DNA of 64,000 bases from Terriglobus roseus. Its GTDB lineage: Bacteria > Acidobacteriota > Terriglobia > Terriglobales > Acidobacteriaceae. Under the pieces are notes generated by a model. The model worked only from the letters and a program-made list of their open reading frames with translations. It made no database searches and was not told the DNA's origin. This document shows, one piece after another, positions 27,140 to 36,472 of this stretch. The position numbers were made by a program, and so were the translations under genes. The stretch is taken from contig NZ_LT629690.1 of assembly GCF_900102185.1 (NCBI RefSeq), positions 1,364,001 through 1,428,000 of the forward strand, written 5' to 3'. The number at the start of each line of letters is the position of its first letter. Position 1 is the first letter of the stretch.

Positions 27140-27928
27140 TCAATTCGCTGAAGGCTTCTCTGCGCTCTCAATGACCAGCACATTCGCCGGTGCCTTCACC
27201 GGCAAGATCTTCAATCCAAGTTGTTCCTGAATCGCCGTAAACATTCCAGGAGGAGCATCGGCATCGCCTGCTGCAACACCATCTGGCGTCCACCGCAACG
27301 AGAAGTCATAGTGCCCATCCAACCCAGTCTGATCCACCAGGGGACGATCGAACTCACTCTGCATACCCAGCAGAAAGGTCGTCATCGTCGTGTTCTGAAA
27401 CTGCATCCTGCCTTTGCCATTGCCATTCTGATTCGGCAACGCATTCGGATCGGCCTTACTCTTCTCCAGCTTCGGACCGCCCTTGGCCACGGTCAACGCA
27501 TAAACCGGAATCTCGCGTTGCTCGCGCTTGAACTTCAATCCAAAACGATCCGCCAACAACTTCTGCACCATCACCTGCACATCCGGCACGCTCAGCTTGC
27601 CTTCCTTATCCGCAACACCGTCAATGGTCCATCGCGCTGTATCGAACCAGTCCGGAGCATTCACAATCTGTTTTGGATGGACTGAATAGCCAATGACGAT
27701 CAGCGTCGTCACATCCTGATTCTCAATATTCACGCGGTTTCCGCTCACATGAAATCCACGATTCCGATGCATCGGTTCAGTAGGCTTAATGGTTGCCACT
27801 TCAAAAGTAGGTGCAGCGGTCGGCGTGGTTGCGACAGCCTGCGCATGAAACGGAATAGAGCACAGCGCAGTAAAAAGTACGCATGCGGCAGCAACAGCAG
27901 AGCGTCGAGCATTCATGATGAAATCCAT
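27140..27928 (-). CDS. TIGR03435-family protein, acidobacterial
   Basis: About 262 aa. The N-terminus has a signal peptide (AVAAACVLFTALCSIPFHAQ). The family pattern begins FEVATIKPTEP, then INIENQD-like VNIENQDVTTLIVIGYSV, VQKLLADRFGLKFKREQREI, PVYALTVAKGGPKL, LVDQTGLDGHYDFSLRWTPD and a C-terminal LGLKILPVKAPANVLVIESAEKPS. Such proteins are strongly expanded in Acidobacteria, often in tens of paralogues, with no known activity. The frame is open to 28078, but the signal peptide begins near 27928 or the ATG at 27916, so one of these is the start. Confidence 0.88.
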   Translation of the reverse strand: MDFIMNARRSAVAAACVLFTALCSIPFHAQAVATTPTAAPTFEVATIKPTEPMHRNRGFHVSGNRVNIENQDVTTLIVIGYSVHPKQIVNAPDWFDTARWTIDGVADKEGKLSVPDVQVMVQKLLADRFGLKFKREQREIPVYALTVAKGGPKLEKSKADPNALPNQNGNGKGRMQFQNTTMTTFLLGMQSEFDRPLVDQTGLDGHYDFSLRWTPDGVAAGDADAPPGMFTAIQEQLGLKILPVKAPANVLVIESAEKPSAN

Positions 27929-28050
27929 TTCGGAAAAAGGGCTAGTACCCACTCTTACGCACGCCGTCGCCTTCCAGTTCCGTAAAACATTTCTGCCAAC
28001 AGAAAGCGCGGCCAAGATACTCTGAATCCGCCCTAAGCGCACATCATCAC

Positions 28051-28453
28051 ATGCCACGCAGAAAATCCAATCCACCACGCAGAGTCATCTGCCTCTGCGT
28101 CCTCGCCATCATCATTCCGCTTGGCCTAGCAGTGCGATACGCGCCACTCCATCTGCCATGGTTCTGGTCAAAGTACCTCGGCTCCATGCTGTGCCGTTGC
28201 GGTCTACTGGCTCATCGCCATGCTTCTCCCCAGACTCCGCCCAGCATCATTAGCAATCATCGCGTCCGCGATCGCACTCATCACAGAGTTCTCACGACTC
28301 GTCCCCGAGCCACACATTGACGCGTTCCGCCTCACGCTCGCAGGACGACTTCTGCTAGGCCGCTACTTCGCATGGCCCAACATCCTCGCCTATCTCATAG
28401 CGATCGCAATCACAGCAACGGCGGACAGCAGATTCGATTCACGCCGGTCGTAA
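28051..28453 (+). pseudogene. DUF2809 membrane protein gene, disrupted by a frameshift
   Basis: Two overlapping frames together spell one DUF2809 protein of about 135 aa. The first (28051 on) reads ICLCVLAIIIPLGLAVRYAP and KYLGSMLC; the second, in another frame, continues from about 28193 with AVAVYWLIAMLLPRLRP, ITEFSRL and LAGRLLLGRYFAWPNILAYL. In relatives the motif is KY-G--LWA, so the break falls where the Trp codon should be; a 2-base loss (about 28191-28193) would explain it. A sequencing error is possible. It may lack a translated product. It lies on the + strand between the divergent TIGR03435 gene and the Tat phosphoesterase. Confidence 0.7.
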
Positions 28454-28572
28454 CCAACAGCGAACTTGCGATACAGAAAAAGCAAAGCGAACATAAGCGC
28501 TTTTCTCCATCAATTCGCGACACCGTAATCCACCGCTGGTATAAGGATGCCCAGAAGGGAAACCCCGAACCA

Positions 28573-29586
28573 ATGGATTTGCAGATCACTCGTCGCCGCT
28601 TTTTGCAGCAGACAATCGGCTTCAGCGCCGCCGTACTCGCCTCGCAGGCAATACCTGCCATCGCTGCGCAGCCGCATGGCGAAGCCGATCTGCTTATGGT
28701 CGGCGATTGGGGATACGCACGTCCTGCCGCCCAGGAACTCGTCGCCGCAAGCATGGTGAAGTACATAAAGTCGCAGCGCCTTCATCCGCAGGCACTCCTT
28801 ATGCTCGGCGACAATTGGTACGACGAGTTGCCCGGTGGTGTTGATTCACCCCGCTGGAAGACGCACTTTGAAGACCTCTATCCCGCCAACGTCTTCCCCG
28901 GCCCGGCCTACGCCATCCTCGGCAACCACGACTACCAGATGTACCCCACCAGCAAGGTCGAAGCGGAACTCGCTTACGCGCGTCGCCCGCACACACGCTG
29001 GACCATGCCTGCCAAGTGGTACAGCTTCGATTTCCCCGCGAAGAAGCCGCTTATCCACTTCATCGCGCTCGACAGCAACATGCCGCACGAGATCAAACCC
29101 AACCCCGACGGCACGCCGAACATCAACTTCACACTCACCGAAGAAGAGCGCGTTGCCCAACTCGCATGGCTTGAGAAAGAACTCGCTGCACCGCGCCTCA
29201 CGCCATTCACCATCGTCATGGCGCATCACCCCGTGTACACAGACGGCCCACACGGCGACCACGCCATGCTCATCCGCGATTGGGATCCGCTGTTGCAGCG
29301 CTATGGTGTACACGCGTATTTAGCAGGCCACGATCACGATCTGCAGCATCTCGAGTTCCACGGACATCCCACCAGCTTCTTCCTATCCGGTGGCGGTGGC
29401 GCTGATCTTTACGATTTGAAGATCACTCCAGACAAGCGCGGCCCGTGGGCGCAAAAGGTCAACGGCTTCAGCCATCTCTCGGTGACTGAGAAGCTCCTCA
29501 CACTACGTCACGTGGATGCTGCGGGCAACACGCTCCACGCCATGACGAAGACACCAGACGGCAAGACCTCTGTGATTTCGGCGTAG
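28573..29586 (+). CDS. Tat-exported metallophosphoesterase
   Basis: About 337 aa. A twin-arginine signal (ITRRRFLQQ then a hydrophobic stretch to AIPAIAAQ) indicates export folded to the periplasm. Metal-binding blocks of the calcineurin-like fold are all present: VGDWGY, LGDNWY, LGNHDYQ, MAHHPV and AGHDHDLQH. The overall pattern resembles tartrate-resistant/purple acid phosphatases of bacteria. The ATG at 28573 is 6 codons before the Tat motif; longer frames upstream overlap the DUF2809 remnant and are rejected. A very strong hairpin follows. Confidence 0.93.
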   Translation: MDLQITRRRFLQQTIGFSAAVLASQAIPAIAAQPHGEADLLMVGDWGYARPAAQELVAASMVKYIKSQRLHPQALLMLGDNWYDELPGGVDSPRWKTHFEDLYPANVFPGPAYAILGNHDYQMYPTSKVEAELAYARRPHTRWTMPAKWYSFDFPAKKPLIHFIALDSNMPHEIKPNPDGTPNINFTLTEEERVAQLAWLEKELAAPRLTPFTIVMAHHPVYTDGPHGDHAMLIRDWDPLLQRYGVHAYLAGHDHDLQHLEFHGHPTSFFLSGGGGADLYDLKITPDKRGPWAQKVNGFSHLSVTEKLLTLRHVDAAGNTLHAMTKTPDGKTSVISA

Positions 29587-29593
29587 ATCAACG

Positions 29594-29640
29594 AACACAA
29601 CAACAGGTGCATGGAATCCCCATGCACCTGTTGTTGTGTT
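29594..29640. terminator. Long perfect hairpin between convergent genes
   Basis: A 21-bp perfect inverted repeat (29594-29614; 29620-29640) with a 5-base loop, followed by TT. It separates the phosphoesterase from the convergent haem protein and probably terminates both. Confidence 0.75.
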
Positions 29641-29644
29641 TTCA

Positions 29645-30940
29645 CTAAGGCAGTGAAGCAGGCTTCAAACTCAGCAGAAGCTCTTTGCGCTCTGCAACGA
29701 AGTTCGCGGCAGATTCCACCTTCGTCCACTGCGGTCCCGCGAACTGCTGATAGTCCGCACCATTCGCAAGAAACTCCACACGCACCGGGCTATCCGGAAT
29801 CCTCCCGCCAAACCAGTGCGGATCGTCGCGCTCTGCCCACGTAACCAGCGCGACTACAGCGCCAGCGCCATGTTGTAAGGCTGCATCATTTCCATACAAA
29901 ACAGAGATTGTTTTCTTCACCGGATCGGAAAGCATCGTCATCGGCTTCCAGGCCAGCGGCTGATAGGGAAGCGATGTAGGCAATGTCACTGAGTGGTTGT
30001 TCACCACCTCTGTGCCCGGCACAGTCGCAGCAGTCATCGGCAACGTGTACACGTAGTCGTCACCCTTGACCGGCAAATGGCAACTCGTGCATTCCTTCAC
30101 AAAGCTCGCGTCTTTGCCATAGGGCTTCAGATCAAGCCCACGCCATCGGCCCCAACCCCATCCCTCTGTGGACGCATACTTCTGCGCATCCTTCACCATC
30201 AGTTCCACTTGAATAAAGTCGCCCACGCGAAGCGTTCCATCAGCGTTCGCTTCCTGCTTCCACGCAATCTTCGCCAGCTTCGCGCCATCCGGCCAAGGGG
30301 AGATCTTTCCCTCAGCCACTGCCTTTGCGGCAACATCGTTGCCCAGAATGAAGCGGAACGTATGGTTGTCACCGCGATCGGTAAAGCTGATCGGTTTCCA
30401 CGTTGCAAACGTTGGTTCAAACGCAAGTCCATTCCATTCTGGCTTCACGCTGTCCAACGCAACGCGCGGCATCATCGCAGGCGCAGCATTCGTATCGGTA
30501 GAAGCGGGAAGAGGACCCCAAGGCGACAGATAATCCTTCAGCGTCGCAAGCTCGTCTGGTGTGACTCGTGCGTCCTTGTGCAGTGCTAGAAAGCGCGGCA
30601 GTGGCATCGCTCCAAGCTGAATCATGTTCACGGCTTCGTACAGCGTCGCCTTCTGCACTGCATCCGGCTTGCTTCCCAGCGTTGAGAAGTTCAGGTGCTC
30701 ACGCGCTTCAAGAATGTCCTTCCGCACAAGAAAGTAGGCCGGCTCTGGTTGATCAAACCACGCAAGTCGGCGTTCGTCGGAATGGCAGCTGTAGCAGTCT
30801 TTACGCAGGATCTGCCGCACATTCTCAGGCGCATGAATCTCGGCTGTGGCGGGCTTACTTGGAATAGACGGCCGCACCAACTGCGCAATCAAAAACAGAA
30901 CCGCAAGCACCAACACAACTCGTACCAACTGCTTCAACAT
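29645..30940 (-). CDS. Membrane-anchored c-type cytochrome: haem-binding domain plus cytochrome P460-like domain
   Basis: About 431 aa. Residues 5-25 form a hydrophobic anchor or signal (VLVLAVLFLIAQLV). The first domain has a CYSCH haem c motif at about 49-53 (ILRKDCYSCHSDERRLAWFDQ) and belongs to the haem-binding/DUF1924-like group. The second domain, after a linker, has TFRFILGNDVAAKAV, GWGWGRWRGLDLKPYG and a second haem c motif CTSCH (about 278), as in cytochrome P460 relatives. The start at 30940 has GAGGGAG 5 bases upstream. The function is probably periplasmic redox or nitrogen-compound detoxification, not proven. Confidence 0.82.
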   Translation of the reverse strand: MLKQLVRVVLVLAVLFLIAQLVRPSIPSKPATAEIHAPENVRQILRKDCYSCHSDERRLAWFDQPEPAYFLVRKDILEAREHLNFSTLGSKPDAVQKATLYEAVNMIQLGAMPLPRFLALHKDARVTPDELATLKDYLSPWGPLPASTDTNAAPAMMPRVALDSVKPEWNGLAFEPTFATWKPISFTDRGDNHTFRFILGNDVAAKAVAEGKISPWPDGAKLAKIAWKQEANADGTLRVGDFIQVELMVKDAQKYASTEGWGWGRWRGLDLKPYGKDASFVKECTSCHLPVKGDDYVYTLPMTAATVPGTEVVNNHSVTLPTSLPYQPLAWKPMTMLSDPVKKTISVLYGNDAALQHGAGAVVALVTWAERDDPHWFGGRIPDSPVRVEFLANGADYQQFAGPQWTKVESAANFVAERKELLLSLKPASLP

Positions 30941-31033
30941 AGTCTCCCTCAGCACTGTGTTTGAACTCTATGTCACCCCAGACCTTAGGGCTATGCGAAA
31001 TATCGCGCTACTTCGAAGCATGAGATTCGGTGT

Positions 31034-31708
31034 TTAACTCCGCGGCTTGAGCCACTCTTCGGAATGTTTCTCCAGCGCCACTCGCACCAGTTGGCTTCGG
31101 GTTCTCACGCCTGCTTTATGAAACAGTTCTTGGATGCTCGCTTTCACCGCTGTCTCTGACACTCCCAGCTCCGCGCCAATCTCTTTGTTGCTCAGGCCGT
31201 CCAGAATGTGTTGCAGAATCTGTTGCTGTCTCACAGTCAACGCGGGAGCATGCATCTCTGCACTCTGTCTTACTGGGGTAGGCAACTGACGCAACGCACT
31301 CTCATCCCACCATTGATTTCCCTCAGCCACCGCGCGGATGGCATGGAGCAGGTGACGAGGATCACCGTGTTTCAACACCACGCCTGAGACTCCAACATCC
31401 AGCACGTCATGGAGCTCGGTTACATCCATGTCGCGTGTTACCAGCAGAAACCGCGCAGCAAGGCGAAGCTGTGACAGTGCTTCAAGCAATTCCTTCTGAT
31501 TTTTCTTTCCTGATTCGTAGTCCAGCAGAACCACGTCCACATCCTGCTCATGCAAGGCATCGTGCAACTCCGCCAAGGTCGCACAATGTCCTACTACGGT
31601 CACGTCGGGCTCGTGCAACACGGAACTCACAAAGCTCTCGCCAAAGAGCGTATGGTCGTCCACAACCAACAGCCGTATGGGACCTGTCTCCACTTGGGTC
31701 ATCCTCAT
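31034..31708 (-). CDS. LuxR/NarL-type response regulator
   Basis: About 224 aa from the ATG at 31708 (a second ATG at 31702 is equally possible; the frame is open to 31771). The receiver domain is canonical: LLVVDDHTLFGES with the acidic pair, phospho-Asp in VVLLDYESG, Thr in LLVTRD and Lys in VVLKHGD. The LuxR HTH reads LTVRQQQILQHILDGLSNKE, IGAELGVSETAVKASIQELF. No sensor kinase is adjacent. It lies in a single-gene unit, with 77-odd bases to the haem-protein start. Confidence 0.93.
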   Translation of the reverse strand: MRMTQVETGPIRLLVVDDHTLFGESFVSSVLHEPDVTVVGHCATLAELHDALHEQDVDVVLLDYESGKKNQKELLEALSQLRLAARFLLVTRDMDVTELHDVLDVGVSGVVLKHGDPRHLLHAIRAVAEGNQWWDESALRQLPTPVRQSAEMHAPALTVRQQQILQHILDGLSNKEIGAELGVSETAVKASIQELFHKAGVRTRSQLVRVALEKHSEEWLKPRS

Positions 31709-31920
31709 CGTTTCGGCTTCACCCCATAACGGCGGGTGCGGTTTCGTACAGACCGGTATTCCAGGCCACACTCGAAAGAGCTGTCAAGCCCCTCTCCGCA
31801 TAACCTTATTACCATCAGTCACCTGCGGCTGCCGGTAATTCATTACAAACTTGCTACACTGGATATGCACCCGAAAATTTAAGCTGACTTTGCTTCTGCA
31901 CGATGAAAGCTAAGTCTTTT

Positions 31921-32034
31921 GTTAAGACGATTTTGCCTCTAAGTCCTTACGGCAGACGATTTTGCGGCGTCCCCGCAGGTATCTCCCGTAGAATGACGAT
32001 TTTGCAAAAACAGGGGGGAGGGGGGTACCCCTCC
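31921..32034 (+). repeat. Dispersed repeat, copy A (three GACGATTTT boxes, G-rich tail)
   Basis: GACGATTTT boxes start at 31926, 31955 and 31995 (spacings 29 and 40). The third leads through GCAAAAACA to a G6-A-G6 tract and GGTACCCC (32013-32031). The same organisation occurs in reverse at 56641-56751. Copy A ends about 25 bases before the M28 peptidase start. The 350-base gap 31709-32059 otherwise holds nothing I can identify. Confidence 0.85.
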
Positions 32035-32059
32035 AGTCCCAGGGAGTGCTTCCAGAAAA

Positions 32060-34300
32060 ATGCGCCGACTCGCCGCTGCCTCGCTCGCCCTTCTGCTTCC
32101 TATCTCTGCTGTTACGCAGGAAGCTCCAAAGCCCATCCTTGGCTTCACTCCTCAAAGCGCGCAGACAGAGCGACAGCTTGAGTCGAAGTTCCTCACGCTG
32201 CCGGACGCAAAGCGCATCTCCGCGAACATGCACAAGCTCGCGGGACATCCGCACAACGTTGGTTCCGCTGCGCAGCGCGCCAATGCGGAATGGCTGGTCG
32301 AGCAGTACAAGTCCTGGGGTTGGGACGCCAAGATCGAGTCCTTCGATGTGCTCTATCCCACGCCAAAGGTGCGCGTGCTGGAACTCCTCGGCAGCAAGCC
32401 CTATAAGGCCAGGCTGGAAGAGCCGCCCGTTCCGGAAGATCCGTACACGCAGGACAAGAGCCCCGCAATGCCGCCGTACAACATCTACGCGGTCGACGGC
32501 GATGTCACTGCGCCGCTCGTCTACGTGAACTACGGCATGAAGGCCGACTACGAAGAGCTGGAGCGCAACGGCGTCTCCGTGAAGGGCGCCATTGTCATCT
32601 CCCGTTACGGCGGCGGCTGGCGCGGCCTCAAGCCCAAGCTCGCGTACGAGCACGGTGCTCTCGGCTGCATCATCTACTCCGATCCCGCCGATGATGGCTT
32701 CGGCCCCGGCGATGTCATCCCGACAGGTCCCATGCGTCCGGAATGGGGCGTGCAGCGCGGCTCCGTCGCAGACACCACTCTCTACGCAGGCGACCCACTT
32801 ACTCCTGGTGAAGCCTCTGTCCCCGGCGTAAAGCGCCTAGCCATCAAAGACAGCAAGGTCATCATGCAGATCCCGACGATTCCCATCTCGTGGGGCGATG
32901 CCAAGCCGCTGCTGGCGCAACTGGACGGCCGCACAGTGCCCGCAACGTGGCGCGGCGCCTTGCCCTTCACCTACAAGTTCGGGCCCAGCAAGGAGAAGGT
33001 CCACCTGAAGGTGGAATCCGACTGGGGAACCAAGCCTGTGTTGGACGTCATCGCCACGCTCAAGGGCAGTGAAGAGCCAGATACGTGGATCGTGCGCGGC
33101 AACCACTATGACGGTTGGGTCAACGGTGCAGACGATCCCATCAGCGGCGAGTCCGCCCTCATGGAAGAGGCTCACGCACTGGGCGAACTGCACAAGCAGG
33201 GCTGGAGCCCGAAGCGCACCCTCGTCTACGCCGCATGGGACGGTGAAGAGCCCGGTCTTCTCGGCTCCACCGAATGGGCAGAACGCCACGCCGACGAGCT
33301 CACCAAGCATGGCGCTGTATACATCAACTCCGACGAGAACGGCCGCGGCTACTTCGGCGGCAGCGGCTCCCAGAGCTTCGAGCTCATGGTGAACGACGTC
33401 ACCCGTGAGATGACCGACCCTGAGACTGGCAAGAGCGTATGGGATCGCCAGAAGGCCGCAACACAGACGGGTCGCGGTCGTCGCTCCGGTGGCGACGGCG
33501 CTGGCCGTAAGACCATCCCCTTCGGTCCTGCAGGCTCCGGCTCTGACTACGCAGGGTTCATCGACCATCTCGGCGTAGCCTCCATCAACATCGGCTACGG
33601 TGGTGAAGACCGCGGCGGAACCTACCACTCCGCCTACGACACACCGTGGCATTGGGACCAGTTCGCCGACAAGGACCAGGTCTACGGCAAGCTCTTCGCC
33701 CAGACTGCGGGAACCATCGTCCTGCGCATCGCCAATGCGGATGTCATGCCATACAACTTCACCGAGCTGGCGTACACGGTGAAGGACTATGCGGACAACC
33801 TCAAGGCTGAGGTGAAGACGATGCAGGCGGAGTCCACGCAGCGTGACCGCGCCCTGAAGTCCGGCGCATACACCCTGGCGAACGACCCCAAGAACTCCCT
33901 CACACCACCGCCAGCGCTGCCCATGCCTCCCACGTACGACTGGACCACGCTGGACGCCGCCATCACCAAGCTGTCCACTGCATCCACTCGCTACGAGGGC
34001 CTGGCGGCGAAGGCTGTGACACTCTCAGCGGCCCAACGTAAGACCCTGAACGATGGCCTGGCAGTAAGTGAGCGTAAGCTGCTCTCCGACGCTGGTCTAC
34101 CGGGACGCCCATGGGTGAAACACCTCATCTACGCCCCCGGCACCTACACCGGCTACGGCGCCAGCACCCTACCCGGGGTACGTGAGGCCATAGAAGCAGG
34201 CCGTTTTGACGAAGCGAAGCAGCAATTGGATGTTCTGGTAAAGAGCCTGAACGATGAAGCAGACTTCATCGATTCACTCTCCACCCAAATCGGTCAGTAG
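32060..34300 (+). CDS. M28-family metallopeptidase, glutamate carboxypeptidase II-like, secreted
   Basis: A 746-aa exported peptidase. Residues 1-20 are a signal peptide ending ISAVTQ. A PA domain (VKGAIVISRYGGGWRGLKPK, KLAYEHGALGCIIYSDPADDG) is inserted, as in PSMA/GCPII. The M28 zinc site includes VRGNHYDGWVNGADDPISG (about residue 349; HYD, DDP), the catalytic Glu in AAWDGEEPGLLGS and later ligands in GSGSDYAGFIDHLGVAS and TYHSAYDT. The C-terminal 200 residues form the dimerisation domain. Its ribosome-binding site is poor: AGGGAG lies 13 bases upstream, just after the repeat. Confidence 0.94.
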   Translation: MRRLAAASLALLLPISAVTQEAPKPILGFTPQSAQTERQLESKFLTLPDAKRISANMHKLAGHPHNVGSAAQRANAEWLVEQYKSWGWDAKIESFDVLYPTPKVRVLELLGSKPYKARLEEPPVPEDPYTQDKSPAMPPYNIYAVDGDVTAPLVYVNYGMKADYEELERNGVSVKGAIVISRYGGGWRGLKPKLAYEHGALGCIIYSDPADDGFGPGDVIPTGPMRPEWGVQRGSVADTTLYAGDPLTPGEASVPGVKRLAIKDSKVIMQIPTIPISWGDAKPLLAQLDGRTVPATWRGALPFTYKFGPSKEKVHLKVESDWGTKPVLDVIATLKGSEEPDTWIVRGNHYDGWVNGADDPISGESALMEEAHALGELHKQGWSPKRTLVYAAWDGEEPGLLGSTEWAERHADELTKHGAVYINSDENGRGYFGGSGSQSFELMVNDVTREMTDPETGKSVWDRQKAATQTGRGRRSGGDGAGRKTIPFGPAGSGSDYAGFIDHLGVASINIGYGGEDRGGTYHSAYDTPWHWDQFADKDQVYGKLFAQTAGTIVLRIANADVMPYNFTELAYTVKDYADNLKAEVKTMQAESTQRDRALKSGAYTLANDPKNSLTPPPALPMPPTYDWTTLDAAITKLSTASTRYEGLAAKAVTLSAAQRKTLNDGLAVSERKLLSDAGLPGRPWVKHLIYAPGTYTGYGASTLPGVREAIEAGRFDEAKQQLDVLVKSLNDEADFIDSLSTQIGQ

Positions 34301-34414
34301 GGAATCCAGCAGCATCTAAGCGGAGAGCGTATCGTTATCACGTAGCGGCAAGGCGTGATGAGGGAACGCTCTCCGCTTTACCATGGAGCGAAGACTCAAA
34401 GGGAGATTCAGAGT

Positions 34415-34936
34415 ATGCAGAAGTCGTGGATGGCAACAGTGGTTTTGGGTGCATGTAGCCTGACTGCATTCGCAGTGGCGCAGAAGCCCGTGAAGGTTGA
34501 GTTGAAGGACCCCGCTGGCAAGGATGTAGGTACCGTAGAGTTTGCCAAGAAGGGTAAGACTGTCGACATGAAGGTGTCGTTGCACGATCTTCCGGCAGGC
34601 GAACATGGTATCCACGTTCATGCAGGTGATGCCTGCACCGCGCCGGACTTCGCCAGCGCCAAGGGCCACCTCAACCCGGACAACAAGCACCACGGCTACC
34701 AGAACCCTGAAGGCCATCACGCAGGCGACTTCGCCTCCAGCGTGAAGGTCGGCGCTGACGGCAAGGGCAAGGCTACGCTGAGCAATCCGGATATCTCGCT
34801 GGACACCGCATCCATGTCATCCATCTACGGCAAGACTGTAGTGGTGCACGAACTGGTAGACGACCAGAAGACTGATCCGGCAGGGGCATCAGGCAAGCGC
34901 ATCGCCTGCGGCGTTATCCCCGCTGCTGCCATGTAA
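34415..34936 (+). CDS. sodC: Cu/Zn superoxide dismutase, periplasmic
   Basis: Disproportionates superoxide in the periplasm. The 173-aa protein has a signal peptide (MATVVLGACSLTAFAVAQ). Copper ligands are seen in GEHGIHVHAGDAC, GHLNPDNKHHG and VVVHELVDD; the zinc loop has NKHHGYQNPEGHHAGDFAS. The disulphide partners are C in GDAC and in GKRIACGVI. The ATG at 34415 has GGGAGA 8 bases upstream; the longer frame from 34355 is rejected. A UUCG-loop terminator follows the stop. Confidence 0.95.
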   Translation: MQKSWMATVVLGACSLTAFAVAQKPVKVELKDPAGKDVGTVEFAKKGKTVDMKVSLHDLPAGEHGIHVHAGDACTAPDFASAKGHLNPDNKHHGYQNPEGHHAGDFASSVKVGADGKGKATLSNPDISLDTASMSSIYGKTVVVHELVDDQKTDPAGASGKRIACGVIPAAAM

Positions 34937-34961
34937 GCGGCACATCGCCTCGTAGGAACTA

Positions 34962-34989
34962 CCAACTGCGGACTTCGGTCCGCAGTTGG
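34962..34989 (+). terminator. Intrinsic terminator with TTCG loop after sodC
   Basis: Perfect 12-bp stem (34962-34973; 34978-34989) closed by a TTCG tetraloop, followed by CGTTTAT. It lies between sodC and the convergent FAD oxidoreductase. Confidence 0.8.
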
Positions 34990-34992
34990 CGT

Positions 34993-36420
34993 TTATGTCA
35001 GTCGCAGCCTCGGCAACCCCATATCCACGGCAGCCGCAGACGCAGCATGCCACCCACACATGCCATGCACTCCTCCACCCGGAGCCGTAGACGACGAGCA
35101 TAGATACACCCCTCGTATCGGCGTCCGATGCCGCGTCCGCAACACAATCTGCTTCAGTGTCATGGCTCCGCCGGTAATGTCACCACCCAACAGGTTCGGG
35201 TTCCATCGTTCCATGTCGGTTGCCGTGCGCACATGCCGCGCAAGGATGGTGTTGCGGAAGCCTGGTGCGAACCGCTCAACCTGATCCTCGATACGCTGAG
35301 AGAAGTCCTCCGTCGAGCCATTGGGCACATGGCAGTACCCCCACGCCGTATGCATCCCCGCAGGCGCACGCGTCGCATCGAATAGGCTCGGTTGTGAAAG
35401 AAGAACATACGGACGATCGCTCGCAATAGCGTTCCGTCCGTCACGCTCAGAAGCAGCAATCTCTTCAAAGCTGCCGCCAAGATGCACAGTGCCTGCACGA
35501 CGCGGCAGCTCAGACTGCCATGGAATCGGTGAAGAGAGTGCCCAATCAACCTTGCACGCACCCGGACTCAGTTGCACAGCTGACAGCACCTTCGCTTCTG
35601 ATTGGGAAAGTGCATCGCCAGCTAGAGATACAAACTGGCGCGGCGTAACATCCAGCAGCAGAGCGTCCGCTTGTGGCAAATCACGTAACGACGCAACCGG
35701 ATGTTGCAGCACAATCTCCGCACCAAGCTCTTGCAGCAGTGACAGCATGGCATTGGCAACGCTCTGCGAGCCACCGCGTGCAACAGGCCAGCCTGTACTG
35801 TGCGCCGCTGCTGCCAGAACTAACCCTTCACCCGCACTTGCCGTCATCTCCAGTGGAACAGCGGCATGTGCAGCGAGCCCTGCGAAGAGTGCTTTGGCTC
35901 GTGTTGTCCTTAAGTGATTCGCGAGGTTCCGAGCAGAGTGCAAAGCGTCCATTCCAAGTCGAGCCATGCGGAACGGGTGACGCGGTATGCGCAACAAGGG
36001 TGATAACGCATCCTGCAGCAAAGATGGCCATGAAGCCAGAAGTGGACGCATCCACTGGTTCCATCGCTGTGCGTCTTCGCCCAGTAAAGATGCCGTTGCG
36101 TTGACATCATGCAGCAACGCCACTGAGTCGCCGTCATCCAGAGGATGCGCAACGGGAACGTCTGGTTCTATCCATGTAAGTCCGTGTTGTTCCAATGGCA
36201 GCGTGCGGAGGAACGGTGATGCCTTTGCCAGTGGGAAAACACCAGCACCTGCATCGTGAATGCATCCCGGTAGCGTCAGCGCTTCTGAGCGCAGACAGCC
36301 ACCTGCTTGTGCTGCTGCCTCGAAGACGGTGACATGAACACCGGCACGTGCAAGTGCGATGGCCGCTGCCAAGCCATTTGGGCCACTGCCTACAACCGCC
36401 GCACTCTTGCTGCTGTTCAT
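34993..36420 (-). CDS. FAD-dependent NAD(P)-binding oxidoreductase, phytoene-desaturase-like
   Basis: About 475 aa. The N-terminal dinucleotide-binding motif is AAVVGSGPNGLAAAIALARAG, followed by VFEAAAQAGGCLRS. The FAD-binding C-terminus reads IRGVYLCSSSTAPGGGVHGMCGWHAA. This is the architecture of CrtI-type amine-oxidase-superfamily proteins, which include phytoene desaturases, retinol saturases and many uncharacterised members; the substrate is unknown. The ATG at 36420 has an AGAGG sequence close upstream; a start at 36432 is possible. It is divergent from the ABC ATPase with 52 bases between them. Confidence 0.88.
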   Translation of the reverse strand: MNSSKSAAVVGSGPNGLAAAIALARAGVHVTVFEAAAQAGGCLRSEALTLPGCIHDAGAGVFPLAKASPFLRTLPLEQHGLTWIEPDVPVAHPLDDGDSVALLHDVNATASLLGEDAQRWNQWMRPLLASWPSLLQDALSPLLRIPRHPFRMARLGMDALHSARNLANHLRTTRAKALFAGLAAHAAVPLEMTASAGEGLVLAAAAHSTGWPVARGGSQSVANAMLSLLQELGAEIVLQHPVASLRDLPQADALLLDVTPRQFVSLAGDALSQSEAKVLSAVQLSPGACKVDWALSSPIPWQSELPRRAGTVHLGGSFEEIAASERDGRNAIASDRPYVLLSQPSLFDATRAPAGMHTAWGYCHVPNGSTEDFSQRIEDQVERFAPGFRNTILARHVRTATDMERWNPNLLGGDITGGAMTLKQIVLRTRHRTPIRGVYLCSSSTAPGGGVHGMCGWHAASAAAVDMGLPRLRLT

Positions 36421-36472
36421 GCCTCTGATCATTACACTGAATCTACGAGCGCTGTCGCGCCGTATGGAGTGA

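Noticed and set aside
31903-32181. Small open frame running through repeat copy A
   Set aside because: The corresponding frame in copy B is stopped (TAG after 14 codons), so the repeat is conserved as DNA or RNA and not as a peptide.
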